Shown here one piece after another: positions 7,905-15,978 of a stretch of DNA of 35,898 bases (positions are counted from its first letter, which is position 1; each line of letters opens with the position of its first letter). Under the pieces are notes generated by a model that saw only the letters and a program-made list of their open reading frames with translations, ran no database searches and had not been told where the DNA came from. The position numbers and the translations under genes are program-made. Source of the stretch: Thermoanaerobaculia bacterium (lineage in GTDB: Bacteria > Acidobacteriota > Thermoanaerobaculia > Multivoradales > Multivoraceae); contig JAJDZH010000081.1 in the NCBI GenBank assembly GCA_022824725.1, positions 1 to 35,898 of the forward strand. The letters are read 5' to 3'.

Positions 7905-9424
7905 CGGCGCAGTATGGCAAAGCCCGCGAGCGCCACGCAAAGCAGAGGCACGAGCAGCGGCGCGCGGGCGAAGGGAGTCATGCCGCCAAGCGGAACGACC
8001 TGCGCCCTCATGACCATCGCCTCGCCGATCGGCGAGTCGGCCAACACCCGGCCCCGCCGGTCGATCACGGCCGAGATGCCGGTGATCGCGGCCCGGACGA
8101 GCGGCCGGCCGTTCTCGGCCGCGCGGAAACGGGCGGGTCGCAGATGCTGGTGAGGCGCCCAGGTTCGGCCGTACCAGGAGTCGTTCGTGATCGTGACGAG
8201 GAGGTTCGCTCCGCGCCGCACGCGCGCCGCGACCTGCTCCGGAAAGACGATCTCGAAGCAGATCGACACTCCCAGCACGGCCCCGTCCGCGTCGAGGAGG
8301 CGTACCTCGTCGCCGGGAGAGAAGCCGCCGGCCTGGCGCGCCAACTGGCGTACCGCCGGCAGATGGCGGCCGAACGGCACGTACTCGCCGAAGGGAACGA
8401 GGTGCATCTTGTCGTAGGTCTGGCGCCGGGCGCGGCCCGAACCGGGCGTCAACAGATAGGCCGCGTTGAACGCCCGCTCCTCCGGAGCCGACCGGTCCCA
8501 GCGCGCGCTGTTGAGCAGCAGGGAGCAACCCTCGCCAACGACTTCCTCGAGATCGCCGGCGAACGTGCCGTCCCGTTCCACCTGGTACGGCCAGCCGGCG
8601 CTTTCGGGCCAGACGACGAGGCGCCCGGGTTCGCAGGCCTCCCGGCTGAGCGCGAAGAGCCGCTCCTGGTTCGAGGCGAGGTCGGCGAACTGGTCGTCGG
8701 GGCCACCATCGACCATCGCCGCGGTCGCCATGTGGATGTTGGGCTGCACCACCGCCACGTCCAGGCGGCGTTCGTCCCCGGGCGGCCGATCCAGGTTGGT
8801 CCAACGCGCGATCGACAGGATGGCCGCGACCGCAACCAGAACCGCTGCCGCTCCGCGGCGCCTCTCCCGGTCAACGAGGAGAAACAGGGCGAGAGCGGTG
8901 GCGGCGACCAGGAACGAGAGGCCCCAACTTCCGATCCAGCGGGTCGCGTCGAGAGCCCCGGGGACGTCCACCCAGGCGTACGCGAGCAGGTTCCACGGGA
9001 ACCCCGAGGGGCCGAGCCCGCGAACCCACTCCAGAGCGACCCAGATCGCCGGCGCGAGCAGCAGGGACAGCGCATCGCCGCGAGCGAGCAGCCTGCCCGC
9101 GAGCCAGCAGAACAGGCCGTGGTAGAGCCCCAGGTAGAGCGCCAGCAGACCCAGGAGCAGCGCCGACGCGAAGCCGGGCAGACCACCGTAGATCTCCAGC
9201 GTGCCGGCGATCCAGGGCACCGCGACCAGCCACGCCACCAGGCCATGCAACCACCCCAGCAACAGGCGGCGCAATGAACCGCCCGGTACGGCGGCGATGG
9301 CGAACACGGGTACCGCCGCGGCGAGCGGCAACAGCAATCCGGGGCGCTGATCGAAGCAGTACGCCCACCAGACCCCGCCGCCCGCGCTCAGGGCGAGTTG
9401 AAACCAGAGCGACCGGAACGGCAA
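7901..9424 (-). CDS. lnt: Apolipoprotein N-acyltransferase
   Basis: A 507-residue inner-membrane enzyme that N-acylates the diacylglyceryl-cysteine of lipoproteins, the last maturation step in diderm bacteria. The N-terminal about 200 residues form six or so hydrophobic helices (for example LLLGLLALYLGLYHGLFCWLAG). The C-terminal nitrilase domain has the catalytic glutamate in VVWPESAGWPY, the lysine in YDKMHLVPFGEYVPF and the nucleophile cysteine in SICFEIVFP, so the Glu-Lys-Cys triad is complete. The first listed start is TTG at 9424, 50 nt after the SPOR gene; the exact start is uncertain. Its TGA overlaps the prfB ATG, so the two are coupled. Confidence 0.95.
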   Translation of the reverse strand: MPFRSLWFQLALSAGGGVWWAYCFDQRPGLLLPLAAAVPVFAIAAVPGGSLRRLLLGWLHGLVAWLVAVPWIAGTLEIYGGLPGFASALLLGLLALYLGLYHGLFCWLAGRLLARGDALSLLLAPAIWVALEWVRGLGPSGFPWNLLAYAWVDVPGALDATRWIGSWGLSFLVAATALALFLLVDRERRRGAAAVLVAVAAILSIARWTNLDRPPGDERRLDVAVVQPNIHMATAAMVDGGPDDQFADLASNQERLFALSREACEPGRLVVWPESAGWPYQVERDGTFAGDLEEVVGEGCSLLLNSARWDRSAPEERAFNAAYLLTPGSGRARRQTYDKMHLVPFGEYVPFGRHLPAVRQLARQAGGFSPGDEVRLLDADGAVLGVSICFEIVFPEQVAARVRRGANLLVTITNDSWYGRTWAPHQHLRPARFRAAENGRPLVRAAITGISAVIDRRGRVLADSPIGEAMVMRAQVVPLGGMTPFARAPLLVPLLCVALAGFAILRR

Positions 9425-9474
9425 CCACCGCCCCCCGTTCCGCGGAGTTCCCCGCGGGCCGACCGGGCGGGCGT

Positions 9475-10032
9475 TCAGTTGTTCGGCGTGATCCAGGTCT
9501 CGAGTCCGTACTGTTTCGCGAGCTGCTCCGCGGCGGCCCCGGCGGCGGCCTGGTCCTCGAACGGCCCCACCCGTACCCGCTGCATCACCTGACCGTCCAG
9601 CGTCTGCGGCGACAGGAAGGCGCGGTGACCGTCGGCCCGCAGCTTCTGCTCGACCGAAGCCGCCTGCTCGGCATCGGCACTCGAGAACACCTGGACCACC
9701 AGGGCGGCGCCCACGGCCTGGCTCGGCGCGTCGGCCGCGGCAGCGGCACCGCCGGCGCCGGCGTCTTCATCGCCGGTCGCACCGAAGAAACGGACGACCT
9801 CGGCGGGCTCCGGTTCCGTCGCGGCGGCAGGCGGTTCAACCGCGGACAGGGCCGGCTCGGAGGCGGGCGCCTCCTCTTCCTGAACTCCGGCGAGATCCGT
9901 GGCTTTCGACTGACCCCACCAGACTCCCGCCGCGAAGGCGCCCACTACCGCCAGGACCAGAAGTGCTACGAACGCGGCAATCTGGGTGTTGGTGAGGGTG
10001 ACCTCATACGCTTCGTAGGCTTCGCGGCTCAC
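9475..10032 (-). CDS. SPOR-domain inner-membrane protein
   Basis: A 185-residue bitopic protein. Residues 1-17 are cytoplasmic, a single transmembrane helix follows ([20 protein letters not shown]), then an acidic Ala/Glu/Pro-rich linker to about residue 110, and a C-terminal SPOR domain ([20 protein letters not shown] ... [20 protein letters not shown]). SPOR domains bind peptidoglycan strands stripped of stem peptides at the division septum. GTG start overlaps the stomatin-like gene stop (GTGA, 10029-10032), so the two are translationally coupled. Which division or envelope protein it works with is unknown. Confidence 0.87.
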   Translation of the reverse strand: MSREAYEAYEVTLTNTQIAAFVALLVLAVVGAFAAGVWWGQSKATDLAGVQEEEAPASEPALSAVEPPAAATEPEPAEVVRFFGATGDEDAGAGGAAAAADAPSQAVGAALVVQVFSSADAEQAASVEQKLRADGHRAFLSPQTLDGQVMQRVRVGPFEDQAAAGAAAEQLAKQYGLETWITPNN

Positions 10033-10808
10033 TCTTCGGGTTCTTGCGGCGGTGGGCTCAGGAAGCTCCCGAAGGCCCTCAACAGCTCAAGCGGCAACGG
10101 GAAGAGAATGGTCGAGTTCCGTTCCGTGGCGATGTCCGCGAGCGTCTGCAGGTAACGCAACTGGAGCGTGACCGGATTCGCGCTGATCGCGTTGGCCGCC
10201 TGGGCGAGAGACTCGGAGGCCTGGAGCTCGCCGCTGGCGTGAATCACCTTGGCGCGCTTCTCGCGCTCCGCCTCGGCCTGCTTGGCCATCGCGCGCTGCA
10301 TCTCCTGAGGCAGGTCGACGTGCTTGACTTCGACCATGGAGACCTTGATGCCCCAGGGGTCGGTCTGCTGGTCGATCACCGTCTGGAGCTGGTCGTTCAG
10401 AGTCTCCCGCTCGCTGAGCAACTGGTCCAGTTCCGTCTGGCCGAGGATCGACCGCAGCGTGGTCTGCGCCAACTGACTGGTCGCGAACAGGAAGTTCTCG
10501 ACTTCCACGATCGCCTTGGTCGGTTCCAGCACGCGGAAGTAGACGACCGCGTTCACCTTCACGGAGACGTTGTCCTTGGTGATGATGTCCTGAGGCGGCA
10601 CGTCCAGCACCACGGTGCGCAGCGAGACCTTGACCATGCGGTCGATCGGCCACAGCACCAGCACCAGGCCGGGGCCCTTCGGCTTTTCCAGAATCCGGCC
10701 CAGCCGGAACACGACGGCACGCTCGTACTCGGCCAGGACGTTGATCCACCTGGTGAGCAGGAAGAGGCCCGCGACGACGAGGAAGCCAATGAACGGAAGG
10801 GTGGTCAT
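10029..10808 (-). CDS. Stomatin/SPFH-family membrane protein (slipin)
   Basis: A 259-residue protein of the bacterial stomatin/slipin group. It has a short N-terminal hydrophobic hairpin ([16 protein letters not shown]), the SPFH/Band 7 domain with [10 protein letters not shown] and the [13 protein letters not shown] signature, and a C-terminal coiled coil rich in Ala/Glu ([19 protein letters not shown]). Such proteins oligomerise in the inner membrane into cage-like microdomain scaffolds and are usually encoded beside an NfeD protease, as here, 29 nt downstream of it. The gap from the nearest AAGGA to the ATG is long (about 13 nt). It is coupled by overlap to the SPOR gene. Confidence 0.93.
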   Translation of the reverse strand: MTTLPFIGFLVVAGLFLLTRWINVLAEYERAVVFRLGRILEKPKGPGLVLVLWPIDRMVKVSLRTVVLDVPPQDIITKDNVSVKVNAVVYFRVLEPTKAIVEVENFLFATSQLAQTTLRSILGQTELDQLLSERETLNDQLQTVIDQQTDPWGIKVSMVEVKHVDLPQEMQRAMAKQAEAEREKRAKVIHASGELQASESLAQAANAISANPVTLQLRYLQTLADIATERNSTILFPLPLELLRAFGSFLSPPPQEPEE

Positions 10809-10837
10809 ACGAATTCAGGTCCTTTCTGGAGAGTGAT

Positions 10838-12271
10838 TCACGAGTCCCGGACCGGTTCCACATGCAGGGTCATCCCGTCCACCTGGACGACCCGGACGCG
10901 GTCGCCCTCGGCCACCGCGACATCCGATTCCGCGTTCCAGATCTCGCCGTGCAACCGGACCTTGCCCGGCGCCCCGACGGCGATGCCGCTGCTGACCATC
11001 CCGAGTTCGTCGAGAAGTCCCTCGCTGCCGGTCGCCACCCGCCTGAACTGAGCCTTGAGCGCCAGGCGGCCCAGAGCCAGCGCGAGGAGGCCGATCGTGA
11101 TGCCGATCGCCACGACCAGGCGCAGACTCGCCTGCAGCGCGGGATCGGCGTCCCGGAACAGCATCATGGCCCCGAGACAGAACGAGATCGCGCCGGCAAG
11201 CGTCAGCATGCCGAAGCTCGGAATCTTGATCTCCAGCACCCATAGGACGCCGGCCAGCAGGAGCAGAGCCAGTCCGGCGTAGTTGATCGGCAGCACGGAC
11301 ATCGCCCAGAGTCCCAGGATCAGGCAGATGGCGCCGACGACGCCGGGGAAGATCGCACCCGGGTGGGTGATCTCGAAGATCAGACCGATCGAGCCCAGGG
11401 ACATCAGCAGGATCGCGATGTTCGGGTGCGCGATCGTCGAACGGATCCGCTGGAAGGCCGACATCTCGACGCGGCGGACCGAGGCGTCGCGGGTCCTGAG
11501 CGTCCGCTCCTCGCCGCCTTTCTCGACCACGCGGCCGTCGAGCTCGACCAGCAGCGACTGCAGACTGGGGGCGACGAGGTCGACGAGGCCCGCTTCGAGC
11601 GCCTCCTCGGCCGAGAACGACCTGCTCTCCGTCACCGCCTCTTCGGCCAGCTTCTGGTCGCGGCCGCGCCGAGCCGCCAGCGAACGGGCGGTCGCCGCCG
11701 CGTCCTGGGTGACCTTGTCGCCCATCGCGCCGGGAATGTCCTGGCCGCCTCCCGCCACGGGGTGGGCGGCGCCCGTGTTCGTGCCGGGCGCCATCGCCGC
11801 AACGTCCGCGCCGAGCAGGATGAAGAAGCCCGCCGAGGCCGCCTGGGCGCCGCTCGGGGAGACGTAGACGATGACCGGGGTGTCGGCTTCCAGAAACGCG
11901 GTGAAGACGGCGCGCATCGCCTGCATCTCGCCGCCCGGGGTCGACAACTCCACGACCAGCGCTTCGGCGCCGGCCAGGTCCGCCTCGGCGGTCACCTGTT
12001 CCATGAACTCGGCGACGACGACCTGGATCGCCGAGTCGATCCTCGCGACGATGACCTCCGGTCCGGCCTGCGCGTCGAGGTCGGACGCGCTGGCCGCCTC
12101 CCCGTCGGCCGGCGCGGCCACATCGGATTCCGACCCGGCTTCCGGTTCCGCGGCATCGCCCTCGCCCTCTGCTTCCAGCGCCGGTCCGGCGGCGAGCAGC
12201 GCCAGCGGGAGGAGGATCAGGATGAGGGCAAGGATCAGCCGCGCCGAACCTGCCAGCTTCGGAGCGTTCAT
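10838..12271 (-). CDS. NfeD-type membrane-bound ClpP-class serine protease
   Basis: A 477-residue full-length NfeD (1510-N type). A signal peptide or membrane anchor occupies residues 8-30, followed by an acidic Ala/Glu spacer. The ClpP/SppA-like domain has ELSTPGG and GAQAASAG, where Ser147 matches the catalytic serine, and GDKVTQDAAA, where Lys186 matches the general base of the Ser-Lys dyad. Four or five transmembrane helices follow (near 290-400), then the C-terminal OB-fold NfeD domain (VSSGIAVGAPGKVRLHGEIW). NfeD proteases of this type cleave the C-terminal tail of their partner stomatin, which is the next gene. ATG 12271 is preferred to an upstream ATG whose first 23 residues come from tRNA sequence. 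Confidence 0.92.
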   Translation of the reverse strand: MNAPKLAGSARLILALILILLPLALLAAGPALEAEGEGDAAEPEAGSESDVAAPADGEAASASDLDAQAGPEVIVARIDSAIQVVVAEFMEQVTAEADLAGAEALVVELSTPGGEMQAMRAVFTAFLEADTPVIVYVSPSGAQAASAGFFILLGADVAAMAPGTNTGAAHPVAGGGQDIPGAMGDKVTQDAAATARSLAARRGRDQKLAEEAVTESRSFSAEEALEAGLVDLVAPSLQSLLVELDGRVVEKGGEERTLRTRDASVRRVEMSAFQRIRSTIAHPNIAILLMSLGSIGLIFEITHPGAIFPGVVGAICLILGLWAMSVLPINYAGLALLLLAGVLWVLEIKIPSFGMLTLAGAISFCLGAMMLFRDADPALQASLRLVVAIGITIGLLALALGRLALKAQFRRVATGSEGLLDELGMVSSGIAVGAPGKVRLHGEIWNAESDVAVAEGDRVRVVQVDGMTLHVEPVRDS

Positions 12272-12278
12272 CGCCAAC

Positions 12279-12284
12279 AGTCTA
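12279..12284 (-). promoter_or_regulatory. Candidate -10 box close to the nfeD start
   Basis: TAGACT on the minus strand ends 7 nt before the nfeD ATG, so a transcript starting here would be essentially leaderless. No -35 element is visible; the expected -35 position falls in the 3' end of the tRNA gene. Alternatively nfeD is read through from the tRNA-Pro transcript. Confidence 0.3.
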
Positions 12285-12304
12285 CTTGACGGCAAGCGGC
12301 AAGA

Positions 12305-12381
12305 TGGTCGGGGCGAGAGGATTTGAACCTCCGGCCTCACGGTCCCGAACCGTGCGCTCTACCAGGCTGAGCTACGCCCCG
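12305..12381 (-). tRNA. tRNA-Pro (anticodon CGG)
   Basis: A 77-nt cloverleaf on the minus strand. Acceptor arms CGGGGCG and CGCCCCG pair; the D-arm is GCTCAGCCTGGTAGAGC; the anticodon stem is CACGG/CCGTG around the loop TTCGGGA, giving anticodon CGG; the T-arm is GGAGG-TTCAAAT-CCTCT. The discriminator is A and a CCA end is encoded (12307-12305). The 3' end is 33 nt before the nfeD ATG on the same strand. Confidence 0.96.
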
Positions 12382-12515
12382 TCGCACCAGGTCCGCATGA
12401 CGCGCTCCGCGCCGTACGCGAACCAGTTCGAGCGTCCGTCATCGGGCGCGCGAATGGCACGCCGCAGAATACGGTTCCCCAGCCCGGAAGTCCAGCGTCC
12501 GCCACCGACCGGAAA

Positions 12516-13292
12516 CTAGCCGGCGGGGTTCTGCTCCGGGACGGAGATCACGATCTCCTCGTCGTCGCCCGCTCCGTGCTCGAAGGGCTCGTCGTTCACT
12601 TCGATCGTCGTCACATCCACGCTGCTCAGGGTGAGCCGCACCTCCTCGTCGGCCGCGACGGTGAGCGACTCCCCCTGCACCCGCAGCTCGCTGACCGTTC
12701 GATCGCCGTCAACGTAGACGTCGACCCAACTCGTCCCCTGGAACTCCATCGTGACCCGCAAGGCACGCTCCGGCAGCGGCTCGGCCGGCGGCAGTTCCGG
12801 CGCCGTCTCGGTCAGCGGGGGGGCCATCGTCTCCACGTCCTCACCGGGATCCCGGTCCAGGGCGGTAAGCCAGACGATGGCGGCCGCGACCACTGCAAGA
12901 CCGACGAGGATCGCCACCGTTCGTCCGACCAGCCAGGTCGACGCAGGGCTTCCGCCCGTTTCCGAGGACCGCTCATACTCGCCGCCCGCGGAAGCGACAC
13001 GATAGAAGTTGAGGACTTCGTCCGCATCGAGGCCGACGATGCGGGCGTACTCGCGCAGGAAACCCCGGACGAAGATGGAGGCGGGAAGGAGGTCGAAACG
13101 GTTCTCCTCCAGCAACTCCAGGTAGCGGATGTTGATCTTGCTGGACTGCGCGATCGCCTCCAGATCGACGCGCCGAACCTCGCGCTGGCCGCGGAGCCAG
13201 GATCCGAACGACTCCCGTTCGACCCTGGCCTCGGGCGCCTGGTCCTGCTCGGACGCCTGACGTTCCTCAGGCGCCGGCTTCTGCTCGCTCAT
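12516..13292 (-). CDS. RodZ-like helix-turn-helix membrane protein
   Basis: A 258-residue bitopic protein. After a charged N-terminal 27 residues comes an HTH_25-type domain (FGSWLRGQREVRRVDLEAIAQSS ... FVRGFLREYARIVGLD), a membrane helix near residues 130-152 (VAILVGLAVVAAAIVWLTAL), an acidic/proline linker, and a C-terminal beta domain of the DUF4115 type (WVDVYVDGDRTV). This is the RodZ layout; RodZ links MreB filaments to the elongasome. No mreB is in the window, so function is by architecture. The ATG at 13292 has AGAGG about 9 nt upstream, and TACAAT (13331-13336, minus) is a plausible -10. The gene is divergent from the greA-type gene. Confidence 0.85.
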   Translation of the reverse strand: MSEQKPAPEERQASEQDQAPEARVERESFGSWLRGQREVRRVDLEAIAQSSKINIRYLELLEENRFDLLPASIFVRGFLREYARIVGLDADEVLNFYRVASAGGEYERSSETGGSPASTWLVGRTVAILVGLAVVAAAIVWLTALDRDPGEDVETMAPPLTETAPELPPAEPLPERALRVTMEFQGTSWVDVYVDGDRTVSELRVQGESLTVAADEEVRLTLSSVDVTTIEVNDEPFEHGAGDDEEIVISVPEQNPAG

Positions 13293-13462
13293 TTCGCCGC
13301 CTCTGCCCAGCGTGGCATACCCTCCGCGCCATTGTACTCCGTGAAGAGCTCACTGGCCGCGGACCCCTCCACACCTGCCGCGGCTGATACCATCATCGGC
13401 CTTGTTGACGCACCGTTGCCGCGGGCGCGCTCCACGGACGCCCAGGCAGCGCCGGCTACCGC
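13293..13462. promoter_or_regulatory. Divergent promoter region between rodZ-like and greA-type genes
   Basis: This 170-nt gap holds a minus-strand TACAAT (13331-13336) that would give the rodZ-like gene a leader of about 32 nt. It also holds a plus-strand extended -10, TGATACCAT (13385-13393), which would give the greA-type gene a leader of about 60 nt. Neither has a clear -35 hexamer. Confidence 0.35.
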
Positions 13463-15538
13463 ATGAGGATCCCGCAAAGCACTCAAGACAGCCTGGCGCG
13501 CGGTGACATCGACGCAGTAGAGGCGGACTGGCTGGCCGCGATCGAAGGCGATCTCGACGTCGAGCAGTTCCTCGCCATCACCAAGGGCCTCGTCCGGCTG
13601 GGTGAAGAGGATCGTGTGGGCACGCTCCTCGAGCTCCTCGACGACCAACTGCGGGAACGCGGCATGTGGGCCGCGCGCCTGGATCTCGTCCGCGGCGCCG
13701 CACACTACTTCGTGCGCAGCGGACAGGTCTACGACACCGTTCTGGACACCCTGCACAAGCTCTACCGCGACCGCGAATCCGACCTGGCCGACCTGCTCCA
13801 GGATCTCCATCTCGATCAGGGACGGCAGCACGCGGACAAGCTCTGGGACAAGGTGGACCGGCTCCGCAACCTGCTGGCGTTTCGGCCTGGCGACATCGTG
13901 GAAATGGAGGGCCGCGGCGTCGGCCGGATTGCCGACGTCAACATGCCGCTCCACGTCTTCAAGGTGGACCTGGAGAAGGTGAAGGGAGTGTCGGTCGGAT
14001 TCCGGGCAGCCGGCAAGATGCTCAGACTGCTGCCCGAAGGACACGTGCTCCGCCAGAAGCTGGAGGAACCGGAGCAGCTCGAAGGACTCAAGCCCACCGA
14101 GCTGCTCGAACGAACGCTCAAGAGCTACGACCGGCCGCTGACCGGCGCCGAAGTCAAGGTGATCGTCGTCGGCATCATCCCCGAGCGCCGGTGGTCGAGC
14201 TGGTGGACCAGCGCGCGGAAACAGCCGCAGGTGCTGTCCTCCGGCGGCCCGCGCCAGACCTACCAGTGGCTCGAGGCAACGGACGCGGAGGAGTCGCTGT
14301 GGCGCGAGTTCCAGGCCGCGCCAAACCGCCAGAAGGTCGGGCTCCTCCGGCGGGCGGCCAACCAGTCGCAGGAACTCCGCGGGCGGATGGCGGAAGCGCT
14401 CGATCGCCTCAGCCGCGCACTCAAGGACGCTCAGCCAGCGCTTGCCTTCGAACTCCGCTACGCCCTGGAGCGCTTCGGCGCCGAGCCCTCCTGGCCGGCC
14501 GAGGACCTGCTGAGGAACCTGCCGGACCCACTCGAGTTCTTCGCTTCCGTCGAGCAGCGCGCCGCCCGTGAACAGGGCTACGCGTTGCTCCCGGCCTGCA
14601 GGGACGACTGGCTCGACGTGCTCGAACGACGCTTCCTGCTGGAATCCGACACGAAAGCGATCGACGCGATCGCCGCGGTGCTGGAGGCGGAGACGCTGAG
14701 CCGCTGCGCCGCCCGTGCGCAGGTCCAGCCTCACCGCACCCCCGCGGCCTTTACCTGGCTGGTCGAACGGGCCGCTTCCGAGCCGGCGCTGCGGCAAGGT
14801 CGCCAGAGCCGCCTCCTGAACCTGCTGATCCAGGCACTGCGACACGAGGCCTTCGCACCTTTCCGGGCCCGAATCAAGGCCCTGTTCGACTCCGGCGGCA
14901 CGGCGCCCAGGCTCCTTCCGGAATTGACTCTCGACGAGGCCCGCCAGGCGGAGGTCGCGATCCGTCACGCAGCGCTCGAGGACTACCGTCGGGAACCGCT
15001 GCTGGCAGCTCTCCACCTGAAGTTCCCCGACCTTCAGGCCGACCAGGAAACCGTAAGCGACGATCTCTACGCGCTGCCGGCGTCGATCGAAGCGCAGCGC
15101 GAGAAGCTGAGGGAACTGGTCGAGGAGGAGATTCCGGCCAATCGCAAGGCGATCGAGGAGGCGCGGGCCATGGGCGACCTGCGCGAGAACTTCGAATACA
15201 AGTCCGCGCGGCAGCGCCACGAGTACCTCACCGCCCTGGCGACCCAACTGCAGCAGGACCTGCAACGCTCGGCGCCGATCGACATCGCGGGCGCGGCCTG
15301 TGACCGCCTGCGCATCGGCAACCAGGCAACGTTCGAGTCGGACAGCGGCGAACAGCGCACCCTGGCCATCCTCGGCCCCTGGGAAAGCGCGCCGGAACGG
15401 GGCATCATCTCGTACGAGTCGGACCTCGCCGGCCGTCTGCTCGGATCGGAGCCGGGAGCGAGGGTGGAGCTGGACGGCGAGACCTTCACCCTGCGCACGA
15501 TCGAGGCGGTTCCCGCCGCCAGCGTCGAGCCGGCCTAA
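13463..15538 (+). CDS. GreA/GreB-type transcription elongation factor with long helical N-terminal extension
   Basis: A 691-residue protein. Residues from about 545 to 690 are a complete Gre factor: an N-terminal coiled coil (REKLRELVEEEIPANRKAI ... SARQRHEYLTALATQL) with the conserved tip MGDLRENFEY bearing the acidic Asp and Glu that position Mg2+ in the RNA polymerase active site, and a C-terminal FKBP-like domain. Gre proteins rescue backtracked RNA polymerase by stimulating transcript cleavage. The first 540 residues are mostly alpha-helical, with a small beta insert near 140-180 (FRPGDIVEMEGRGVGRIADV). Stand-alone GreA is about 158 residues; a comparably long GreA (about 715 residues) is known in Chlamydia. 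Start ATG 13463. Confidence 0.88.
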   Translation: MRIPQSTQDSLARGDIDAVEADWLAAIEGDLDVEQFLAITKGLVRLGEEDRVGTLLELLDDQLRERGMWAARLDLVRGAAHYFVRSGQVYDTVLDTLHKLYRDRESDLADLLQDLHLDQGRQHADKLWDKVDRLRNLLAFRPGDIVEMEGRGVGRIADVNMPLHVFKVDLEKVKGVSVGFRAAGKMLRLLPEGHVLRQKLEEPEQLEGLKPTELLERTLKSYDRPLTGAEVKVIVVGIIPERRWSSWWTSARKQPQVLSSGGPRQTYQWLEATDAEESLWREFQAAPNRQKVGLLRRAANQSQELRGRMAEALDRLSRALKDAQPALAFELRYALERFGAEPSWPAEDLLRNLPDPLEFFASVEQRAAREQGYALLPACRDDWLDVLERRFLLESDTKAIDAIAAVLEAETLSRCAARAQVQPHRTPAAFTWLVERAASEPALRQGRQSRLLNLLIQALRHEAFAPFRARIKALFDSGGTAPRLLPELTLDEARQAEVAIRHAALEDYRREPLLAALHLKFPDLQADQETVSDDLYALPASIEAQREKLRELVEEEIPANRKAIEEARAMGDLRENFEYKSARQRHEYLTALATQLQQDLQRSAPIDIAGAACDRLRIGNQATFESDSGEQRTLAILGPWESAPERGIISYESDLAGRLLGSEPGARVELDGETFTLRTIEAVPAASVEPA

Positions 15539-15553
15539 GGCCGCCGAAGCGGG

Positions 15554-15622
15554 GCCGGCTTGGCGGCCGGCGCGTGTATCGGCGGCAGCGGGTCAGAAGA
15601 CCCGCGCACCCAGTGGCGAAGC
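15554..15622 (+). repeat. Two-hairpin repeat, locus 3 (stem-divergent copy)
   Basis: Hairpin 1 is GCCGGC-TTGGCG-GCCGGC (15554-15571). Hairpin 2 is GCGGGTC-AGAA-GACCCGC (15588-15605), followed directly by GCACCCAGTG (15606-15615). The 7-bp stem with 4-nt loop and the 10-nt foot are the same as at the other loci, but the stem sequence differs with both sides changed together. The tail GGCGAAGCGGCC resembles the start of the 33-bp unit at locus 2. It lies between the greA-type gene and gatC. Confidence 0.85.
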
Positions 15623-15642
15623 GGCCTCCAAGTAGCTGTAGC

Positions 15643-15651
15643 TGCTACACT
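15643..15651 (+). promoter_or_regulatory. Extended -10 promoter of gatC (probably leaderless)
   Basis: TGCTACACT (TGn plus TACACT at 15646-15651) ends 9 nt before the gatC GTG. A start site about 7 nt downstream of the box leaves a 5' leader of only 2-3 nt, and no Shine-Dalgarno is present. A short inverted repeat, GTAGC-N7-GCTAC (15632-15648), overlaps the box and could be an operator. Confidence 0.45.
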
Positions 15652-15660
15652 TATAGCGAA

Positions 15661-15978
15661 GTGTCTCTAGGCGTCGAAGAGGTTCGGCGGATTGCCGAAC
15701 TGGCCAGACTGCGGATCTCGGCCCGCGAAGAAACCACGTTCGCGAGTCAGCTCTCCGAGATCGTCGACTACATCGATCAGCTCCGGGAGTTCGATGGCGG
15801 CACGGCCTCCCAGGATGACACCCATGCGGCCACCGAGACGGCGGACAGCGACCTGCCCCGTCCCGCAAGTGCGGCAGACGGCGCGCTTCTCGACCAGTTC
15901 CTGGACAACGCGCCCGCGTCCCTCGACCGCTTTCTGCTCGTACCGCAAGTCAAGGCGACGCCGGGCGGCGAAGAGTGA
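15661..15978 (+). CDS. gatC: Aspartyl/glutamyl-tRNA amidotransferase subunit C
   Basis: A 105-residue GatC, the small subunit that wraps GatA and bridges it to GatB in the enzyme that amidates misacylated Glu-tRNA(Gln) or Asp-tRNA(Asn). The N-terminal VEEVRRIAELARLRIS and FASQLSEIVDYIDQLREFD are the family core. The GTG at 15661 is chosen because it gives the normal length; the open frame upstream runs into the repeat element. The TGA overlaps the gatA ATG (ATG 15978, TGA 15976-15978), so they are coupled. gatB is not in this window. Confidence 0.92.
   Translation: MSLGVEEVRRIAELARLRISAREETTFASQLSEIVDYIDQLREFDGGTASQDDTHAATETADSDLPRPASAADGALLDQFLDNAPASLDRFLLVPQVKATPGGEE

Noticed and set aside
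9475-10032. Antisense open frame (9274-10155, plus strand) over the SPOR and stomatin genes
   Set aside because: The glycine/arginine-rich product has no recognisable domain, whereas the minus strand encodes clear SPOR and SPFH domains.
13289-15265. 658-codon open frame antisense to the greA-type gene
   Set aside because: It mirrors the real gene's codons, has no recognisable family, and ignores the conserved Gre domain on the other strand.
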